DNA from: an uncultured Treponema sp.
Lineage (GTDB): Bacteria; Spirochaetota; Spirochaetia; Treponematales; Treponemataceae
Assembly: GCA_947178095.1 (NCBI GenBank)
Contig: CAMWWZ010000016.1
Span: 1-35,124, forward strand
Direction: 5' to 3'
DNA length: 35,124 nucleotides
Shown: one piece after another, positions 30,319 to 35,124 of the stretch
How the letters are laid out: each line of letters opens with the position of its first letter
Numbering within the stretch: the first letter of the stretch is position 1
Translations under genes and position numbers: made by a program
Notes under the pieces: model-generated
The model's database searches: none
Told to the model about the DNA's origin: nothing
The model's input: the letters and a program-made list of their open reading frames with translations, nothing else

Positions 30319-32582
30319 CTAGAACGCCCGCACCGCCCGGACACCCAGCGATTTTTTTTTGCTTTCGTTATAAGGAATATTGGTGCTATCTGATTTGAGT
30401 GTAATAAAACGTGCATCGCTAATACTAATAGTGGAACTTGCTTGCGACAGCCAAAGTGTCTCGTCAGAAGCAAGAGCAACACCTTTATTTATTTCGGCCG
30501 CCTCGACTTGGTTCGGCAAAAACCACTCGCCGGCCGTCGGCGTGCCCGTGCCATATTCCGCGCATGCCTTCGCCGCGCAGTTTGTTGCCGTTGCGCTGGC
30601 ATGTTTTGAATGATTGAGGATTGCTTGAGTGTTCGCGTATCCTGCTCCGATATCGTTGGAGAGCGTCACATCGCAGTAGGAAAAGAAACACGGACACCAA
30701 GTCATTGTTCCCAATTGCTCTTTCGAGCATTCAAGGTAGTAGCAGGTCTTGCCATTTACGATAAAGCCATTCGGATCGTAATAGCACACCGTTCCGCCAC
30801 CCGGTCCTGTTTCGCCTATTTCGTATTTTTTTCTAATCAGTACGCCTGTCCTTGTCGTGCCGTCATCTTTGAGCGCGACTTGCCATTCCGTGCCGTCACT
30901 TTGCGGCGTTACGGCGAATTTGTTGCAAATATCTTCATCTATCGTCACGCCATCGCCCTCGGTCAAAACCTGTCTGCCCGCCGTGTAAGTGGAAGGCGTT
31001 ATTGTGACGACAGGGCTTTCGGCGGTGAGGTCGCTTGCGATGGCGATTGTGGTAGCATTGCCTTCAAAATAAACATCATTGCCTTCCGCTATTTTCGCCG
31101 TTCCCGACATTTCGAACGTTCCTTTCGGAGAGATGTACACGCCGCTTCCTCTAGTCGCAGTGTTACCACTGATTGCGCCGTCTTCCATCGTGAAAGAGCC
31201 ATTTGCGATAAAAACTCCTCCGCCCATATCCACAGCGTTTCCTCTGATTGCGCAACTTTTCATTGTGAGCATGCCGCCAACCGAGTTGAAATAAATTCCG
31301 CCGCCATAAGAGTGTGAAGCATTGGCTCCCATGATGACGAGGTTCTCAAGTGTTAGTTTGAAAACGTTCCCGCAGAGTGCATATATAATACGTTTTTCGC
31401 TGCCTTCTTTTCCAACTTCGACATTGCCATTCTCATCAAGCCTCGCGCCGCCGTCGAGCGTGGCTTCATTGGATAAAGCCTTTATCGTGAGCGCGAGTTC
31501 TTTTTTCAGTGCGGAGAAGGTTGCCATTGTTGCCTTCTTACTTTGCGTGAGCGTTCCGTCAACATAAATCGTGTATGCACTTGTGCCGTCATTTATGGCG
31601 ATGATTTTGTCGATGGCTTTTTGAATCGTTGCAAGCGGCGAAAGGAAACTTCCTGAATTGCTGTCGCTCGCCGTGGCACTGTTTTTGTAAGGCGAAGTTT
31701 CGTAGTAGCCGCCCTCACCGCGCACGTACACCGTTGAGGAAATCATGCTTTGCGAGATTTCTTTCGCATCATCCTTTCCCAGTCCGCTCCAAGTGTCGGT
31801 GCGCATTCCGGGAAACACGTTTATGTATTCGGAAAAAATGTGGACAATTTCCACGCCTTTCTTCACAGTGAAAGTCACTTGATATGCGCCGGCAGAAATT
31901 CCGTCGCCAATTTGCGTGACGGTGAAATCAGACGAATCACCCGTAACAACAAAACGCGCGTCGCTTTCGGCGATGGGTGTGCCGTCCTCGTTCGTCTCGC
32001 TTTTGTAAAGCGAACATCCTTCGGGTACTTTTATTCTCAGTTCAACTGTACCTTCCAGTTCGGACGAACTGTTCACCGAAAGCGCGATGGGCTCGTCCAC
32101 ATTGATTTTGTCGCCTTCTATAATTTTAAGATTCCCTTGCGGTTCGGAAACAAGAATTGCTTTTCCTCTGGAAAAATCCGCCTCGCCTGTGTCCGCCTTG
32201 AACGCGAATATTTCAAGAGTGAGGTCGCTTTCCTTGTCGGGTCTTTGGAATGAGAAAGCAAGCGTTGTTTTTCCGCCTTCATTCGTCGCAGTTCCTTGGA
32301 CAAACTTTTCGACTTCAGGAGGTTCGCCGTTATAAAGCAGCGCGGCGTAGACGAGTTCGGGCATCGAAGGCATCGCATAACGCGACGCTCCATTTGAGAC
32401 GCTGGCGGTGACGGTCAGCGAGCCGCTTTCGGAATTTTCTACCTTGTCGTACCCCCCCCCGTAATTTCGCGCGGAGCTCTGGAAATGAGATTTTCGCACG
32501 AGGAAAGCAGCGCGGCAGCAAGCATTATCGGAATGAGGATTGCTTTGTATTTTGGTGAGATTATTTTTTTTGTTTGCGTCAT
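30319..32582 (-). CDS. Phase-variable beta-helix lipoprotein, OFF in this sequence
   Basis: The real start is ATG 32580-32582, with CGGAGGA five bases upstream, encoding a lipoprotein signal peptide (MTQTKKIISP, hydrophobic core, lipobox LSSC at C29). A G9 run (32452-32460) after residue 41 puts the 710-residue body out of frame, and translation stops at TAG 32439-32441 after 47 residues. With ten G (or seven) the frames join to give 754 (or 753) residues. The body has N-terminal beta-sandwich-like regions, a right-handed beta-helix (SYGGGIYF, NAVDMGGGVFIANGSF, GAISGNTATRGSGVYI) and a C-terminal domain beginning GETGPGGGTVCYYDPNGF and including GEWFLPNQVE (DUF1566-like). It is probably an outer-surface protein. 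An in-frame ATG at 32610 makes the body look continuous but lacks signal peptide and ribosome-binding site. Confidence 0.88.
32452..32460 (-). repeat. Poly-G tract (G9) within the lipoprotein gene
   Basis: Nine G on the coding strand, just after the lipoprotein signal sequence. The downstream body reads in frame with the signal only when the run is ten or seven long. This is the classic layout of a translational phase switch. Confidence 0.88.
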
Positions 32583-32650
32583 GTTTTCCTCCGTGCCGCG
32601 CTTCGCGCATTCCCGCGCGCTTTTTTTGTGCGTGAAATTTCTACTACTTT

Positions 32651-32679
32651 ATTTTACGGTAAAAATCCGTTTTTGTAAA
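32651..32679 (-). promoter_or_regulatory. Phase-variable lipoprotein promoter, TTTACA-17-TAAAAT
   Basis: Minus strand -35 at 32674-32679 and -10 at 32651-32656, giving a leader of about 60 bases that carries a GC-rich segment and the CGGAGGA ribosome-binding site. Confidence 0.65.
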
Positions 32680-32700
32680 GAGAATTTTTTCGCACTTTGT

Positions 32701-32760
32701 AAAAGCACCTGCGAGTTTTCGAAGAAAACTCGGTAAGCAGTGCGTAGCACTGCGACGCGC
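32701..32760 (+). repeat. Dispersed repeat family A, short copy
   Basis: GCGAGTTTT, CGAAG loop, AAAACTCGGTAAGCAG, then TGCGTAGCACTGCGA. It is a short version of the 128-base copies, lacking the CTAGCCCCAGCGGG block. Confidence 0.7.
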
Positions 32761-32830
32761 GTCCAAAATCAATACCACCTCTGCACAAATAAGTTTTTCC
32801 GCTTTTCGACAAATCGATTTCGCTCACCGA

Positions 32831-32859
32831 TTGTAAAAAAAAATCAAATGCGTTATAAT
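32831..32859 (+). promoter_or_regulatory. ACT-protein promoter, TTGTAA-17-TATAAT
   Basis: The -35 is at 32831-32836 and a perfect -10 at 32854-32859, six bases before the ATG at 32866. Confidence 0.75.
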
Positions 32860-32865
32860 GATTTT

Positions 32866-33135
32866 ATGAACGCAATTATCACCGTGGTCGGCTCGGACAA
32901 AGTCGGCATCGTTTCAAAGGTAACTACATTTTTGGCGCATCATTCTGCGAACATCGTTGACATAACGCAATCGATTCTTTCCGGCAACTTCGTGATGATG
33001 CTGATGGTTTCGCTGGAAAATGCGGATTTGTCAATCGACAAATTTCGCGACCAAATGATTTCGCTTGGCAAGGAAATTGGCGTGGAAATCAACGTAATGC
33101 ACGAGCAAGTTTTCAGCTCGATGCATCGCGTGTAA
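32866..33135 (+). CDS. ACT-domain protein (UPF0237 family)
   Basis: An 89-residue single ACT domain protein. It begins MNAIITVVGSDKVGIVSKVTTFLAHHSANIVDITQS, the typical ligand-binding loop (GxDKxGIVxxVxxxL) of the UPF0237 group, small regulators or amino-acid sensors whose targets are not known. The start at 32866 matches the family N-terminus and lies six bases after the -10; a longer in-frame start at 32740 would add 42 residues encoded by repeat sequence. It converges on the CBS-ACT protein, with a shared 13-bp inverted repeat between. Confidence 0.92.
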   Translation: MNAIITVVGSDKVGIVSKVTTFLAHHSANIVDITQSILSGNFVMMLMVSLENADLSIDKFRDQMISLGKEIGVEINVMHEQVFSSMHRV

Positions 33136-33178
33136 ATTCAATTTCGCGTTCTCGCTTTTTTTTGCAAAAAAACTCGTC

Positions 33179-33222
33179 ATTTAGAATGACGACAACACAC
33201 AACACACCGCCGTCATTCTAAA
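33179..33222. terminator. Inverted repeat between the ACT and CBS genes
   Basis: ATTTAGAATGACG and CGTCATTCTAAAT, 13-bp perfect arms with an 18-base spacer, overlapping the CBS stop codon. It fits a bidirectional terminator. Confidence 0.65.
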
Positions 33223-33859
33223 TATTTCTAATATCCTCGACTTGGATTTGCAAATCCGCGAAAATCTTTTCCAGTTTCGGCATATCGATGTCCGCCACTT
33301 TGAGCGTGAGAAGCCGCTTGGACTTTGCAGGAAGCACGCTCGTCACTGCGCTGATTATGTTTCCGCCTTCCGCCGCAATCTTTTCCGAAACACGAGCCAT
33401 CTGCCCGGGCTTGTCGTCGAAAACGAGTGTGGCGCGGATTCCCTTTTCAGTGCCGCTGAACATGTCCGTGAAAAGCCGGAACAAATCGTTTTCTGTGATG
33501 ATGCCGACGACCACGCCGTTTTTCACGACGGGAAGGCAGCCAATCTGTTTTTCCACCATAACCCGCGCGGCCTCTTCCACCACGTCATCGGGCGAAGCGG
33601 TAACGACTTCCGCAGTCATAATTTTTTTGACGTTCAGTTTGGAAAGCAAATAACTTATCTCGTACATGTCAAGCGTCGTCGCGAGCGAAGGTCCTGCCTG
33701 AAGCAAATCATTTTTTGTGATTATGCCGGCGAGCTTTCCGCCCTTGATGACAGGCAACTTGCTGATGTTGTTTTTGTTCATCAATTCCTTCGCTTCCGTG
33801 ACAGTCGTTTCAGGCTCGACGGAAATCACATTTTTTTTCATAACATCTTTTACAATCAT
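33218..33859 (-). CDS. CBS-pair and ACT domain protein (AcuB-like)
   Basis: A 213-residue cytosolic regulator. Two CBS domains (MIVKDVMKKNVISVEPETTV ... LAGIITKNDLL and VKKIMTAEVVTASPDDVVEEAARVM ... VVGIITENDLF) would bind adenosine nucleotides. A C-terminal ACT-like region (ATLVFDDKPGQMARVSEKIAAEGGNI) would bind an amino acid. ATG 33859 has GGAGGCG seven bases upstream and matches the family start. A second in-frame ATG at 33919 lies six bases after a TATAAT (33926-33931; -35 TTGCAT at 33949-33954), so a leaderless form with 20 extra residues (MGEICPCEKRAF...) is possible. The gene may therefore have two starts. Confidence 0.9.
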   Translation of the reverse strand: MIVKDVMKKNVISVEPETTVTEAKELMNKNNISKLPVIKGGKLAGIITKNDLLQAGPSLATTLDMYEISYLLSKLNVKKIMTAEVVTASPDDVVEEAARVMVEKQIGCLPVVKNGVVVGIITENDLFRLFTDMFSGTEKGIRATLVFDDKPGQMARVSEKIAAEGGNIISAVTSVLPAKSKRLLTLKVADIDMPKLEKIFADLQIQVEDIRNI

Positions 33860-33925
33860 TTTCGCCTCCAAATTCAAAAAATAAAATGCGCGCTTTTCGC
33901 AAGGGCAGATTTCGCCCATAAATTC

Positions 33926-33954
33926 ATTATAGCACAATTTCGCGGAAAATGCAA
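33926..33954 (-). promoter_or_regulatory. CBS-ACT gene promoter, TTGCAT-17-TATAAT
   Basis: Minus strand -35 at 33949-33954 and perfect -10 at 33926-33931, six bases before an in-frame ATG at 33919 and about 66 before the ribosome-binding-site start at 33859. Confidence 0.7.
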
Positions 33955-34025
33955 AATCAAGAAAATTTGAAACAAAAATTAGAGGCGAAATTCCATCGCA
34001 AAGTCTGCGACATCATTTTGTCGTC

Positions 34026-34955
34026 TTAAAAACACACCTTTTTGCTCGACTTTTTCATTTCGGCGAAAACGTCGTTTCCCCAAACTGCGGTGGGCGAATC
34101 GTCCTCTTTGACCAAATCCAGCTCGTTCGCGGGAAGGTCGTTTTCCTGCCCGTTGCCAAACCAGCTCCACGCGAGCCAGCCGACTTGCTTTTCGTTGCAA
34201 TAATCGAAAATTGTTTTGTACGGAATCGGCGTCACGATTTCCTTGTTTCGCGCCTTGTCTAAGCGATTGTGTTTCCACGCGAATTCGCCGACGCAAAAGC
34301 AAAGATTCTTTTCCAAAAAAGCGTCGATTCTTTCTTTTATTCCAGCCTCGTCCGGCGCGGCGTAACAATACATGTGCCCCGAAAAAATTATGTTGCCGCT
34401 TTCGTCCGCCGCCAAAATTTTCGGCGCGACTTTCGCAAGCCCCAAAAGGTCTTGCCCGTAGCCCGGCGAGTCGATCATGATTACATTTTGAATTTTCGCC
34501 GCGCGAATTCTTTTCACGGCATCAATATATGTTTGCGCGTAAATCGGATTTTCACTTTCCCATTGCTTCGACCATTCGTTCGCAATGTTCACTATACAGC
34601 AGTCTTTGTATTTGTTCAAAATCTCTTTTTGCGAAATCCAATATTCCACGGCGGCCTCAATGTATTTCGCCTCGTTGAATCCTGTGGAATCGTGAATTTC
34701 CAAAATCGCGATTTGTCCATTTTCCTTGCAAGTCAAAATCAATTTTTCGAGCGTGGCGGAATCTTCCGGCCCTGAATTCCAATTCGGATTTATGTTGATG
34801 CTGATGACAATGCGGCTTGCGTTCGAGCCATATTCGGCGGATTTTTTTATGTCGTCGAACGAGCGCTCCTTGAACCATGCATAGGCGATGTTCGTGCCGC
34901 GCATCAAAAATTTTTCGCCGCTCGCAAGGCAAAGCGATTTTCCTTCCACGTGCAT
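34026..34955 (-). CDS. Glycoside hydrolase family 5-like (cellulase/mannanase fold) protein
   Basis: A 309-residue TIM-barrel hydrolase. The N-terminus (GKSLCLASGEKFLMRGTNIAYAWF) and SRIVISININPNW follow GH5 patterns. The likely acid/base Glu is in VNIANEWSKQW, the next barrel motif is SGHMYCYA, and the likely nucleophile Glu is in CFCVGEFAWKHN, followed by GWLAWSWFGNG. It would cleave beta-1,4-glucan or mannan. No signal peptide is visible, so it may act on imported oligosaccharides in the cytosol. ATG 34955 is preferred to 35045, which would start inside a large inverted repeat. The promoter is TTGCAA (35004-35009), 16 bases, TAAAAT (34982-34987), with GGAG before the ATG. Confidence 0.82.
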   Translation of the reverse strand: MHVEGKSLCLASGEKFLMRGTNIAYAWFKERSFDDIKKSAEYGSNASRIVISININPNWNSGPEDSATLEKLILTCKENGQIAILEIHDSTGFNEAKYIEAAVEYWISQKEILNKYKDCCIVNIANEWSKQWESENPIYAQTYIDAVKRIRAAKIQNVIMIDSPGYGQDLLGLAKVAPKILAADESGNIIFSGHMYCYAAPDEAGIKERIDAFLEKNLCFCVGEFAWKHNRLDKARNKEIVTPIPYKTIFDYCNEKQVGWLAWSWFGNGQENDLPANELDLVKEDDSPTAVWGNDVFAEMKKSSKKVCF

Positions 34956-34981
34956 TTTTGTCGCATTCTCCAAACTATTGT

Positions 34982-35009
34982 ATTTTAAATTAGAGTTTTT
35001 TCGTTGCAA
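34982..35009 (-). promoter_or_regulatory. GH5 gene promoter, TTGCAA-16-TAAAAT
   Basis: Minus strand -35 at 35004-35009 and -10 at 34982-34987, giving a short leader with GGAG and the ATG at 34955. Confidence 0.55.
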
Positions 35010-35013
35010 AAAC

Positions 35014-35055
35014 ATTTTCAGCAATTTCCGAATCCAACGATTCATCCATTGCTGA
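35014..35055. repeat. Long inverted repeat upstream of the GH5 gene
   Basis: CATTTTCAGCAAT and ATTGCTGAAAATG form 13-bp perfect outer arms. Inside them GAATC/GATTC form a second stem around CAAC. Confidence 0.75.
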
Positions 35056-35079
35056 AAATGAGAAATTCGAAGTCATTAA

Positions 35080-35124
35080 CCACCACCAAAGGTGGTGGCT
35101 TGAAATGTGAACCGCTCAAAGCGG
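35080..35124. repeat. Paired hairpins at the window edge, possible mobile-element end
   Basis: CCACCACC-AAA-GGTGGTGG (35080-35098) and CCGCT-CAA-AGCGG (35112-35124) sit 13 bases apart. Small subterminal hairpins like these are found at the ends of IS200/IS605-type elements and REP-like repeats; no transposase is inside the window. Confidence 0.5.

Noticed and set aside
32580..32610. ATG at 32610 as start of the beta-helix protein
   Set aside because: It joins the body frame at G9 but gives a charged N-terminus with no signal peptide and no good ribosome-binding site, whereas ATG 32580-32582 has both.
34956..35045. Upstream start of the GH5 gene at 35045
   Set aside because: It lies inside a perfect inverted repeat and upstream of the predicted promoter; the added 30 residues are not signal-peptide-like, and the GH5 domain begins at 34955.

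Overview
The window reads as chromosome from a host-associated, anaerobic spirochaete, most likely a Treponema. The reasons are a complete [FeFe]-hydrogenase maturation set (HydE, HydF, HydG), a long-form serine hydroxymethyltransferase, a Treponema-type leucine-rich-repeat surface protein, lipoproteins with short lipoboxes, a ROK regulator, a COG2984-type ABC transporter and AAA/GAA/TTT-rich codon use. This was judged from the sequence alone.

Layout. 1-6500: the tail of a UvrD/PcrA-like helicase, then a minus-strand operon (hydrogenase-chemoreceptor fusion, hydG, hydF) with hydE diverging from it. 6600-10585: rpsU, convergent glyA, a YafQ-type toxin-antitoxin pair and a BspA-like LRR protein whose promoter copies that of the pair. 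10715-16568: tRNA-Leu(UAA), TatD nuclease, a small exported protein, a lipoprotein, rpsL-rpsG, an HNH protein and bacteriohemerythrin. 16570-21043: an unknown protein, an HxlR regulator, and two flavin reductases with a GmrSD-like (DUF262/DUF1524) gene between them. 21463-26091: gltD and a three-gene ABC transporter. 26337-35124: a membrane protein with a dCTP-deaminase-like domain, a methyltransferase, a ROK regulator, a flavodoxin-like reductase, a large beta-helix lipoprotein, an ACT protein, a CBS-ACT protein, a GH5 glycosidase and hairpin-rich sequence at the right edge.

Main observations. (1) Three runs of exactly nine G (coding sense) lie where length changes would matter. One fills the ribosome-binding position of the hydrogenase-chemoreceptor. 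One lies in the 3' end of a flavin reductase. One puts a consensus lipoprotein signal peptide out of frame with its 710-residue body, so that gene reads as OFF here and would be ON with ten G. This looks like slipped-strand phase variation acting on H2 or redox sensing and on the cell surface. (2) The hydrogenase-chemoreceptor joins ferredoxin, H-cluster and Fe-S domains directly to a soluble chemotaxis signalling domain and sits with its own maturases. (3) At least six genes have a good -10 hexamer only 6 or 7 bases before the start codon and no Shine-Dalgarno, which predicts leaderless mRNAs. (4) A dCTP-deaminase-like domain lacking the catalytic Glu is fused to three membrane segments. (5) Two families of hairpin-rich dispersed repeats occur between genes on both strands.
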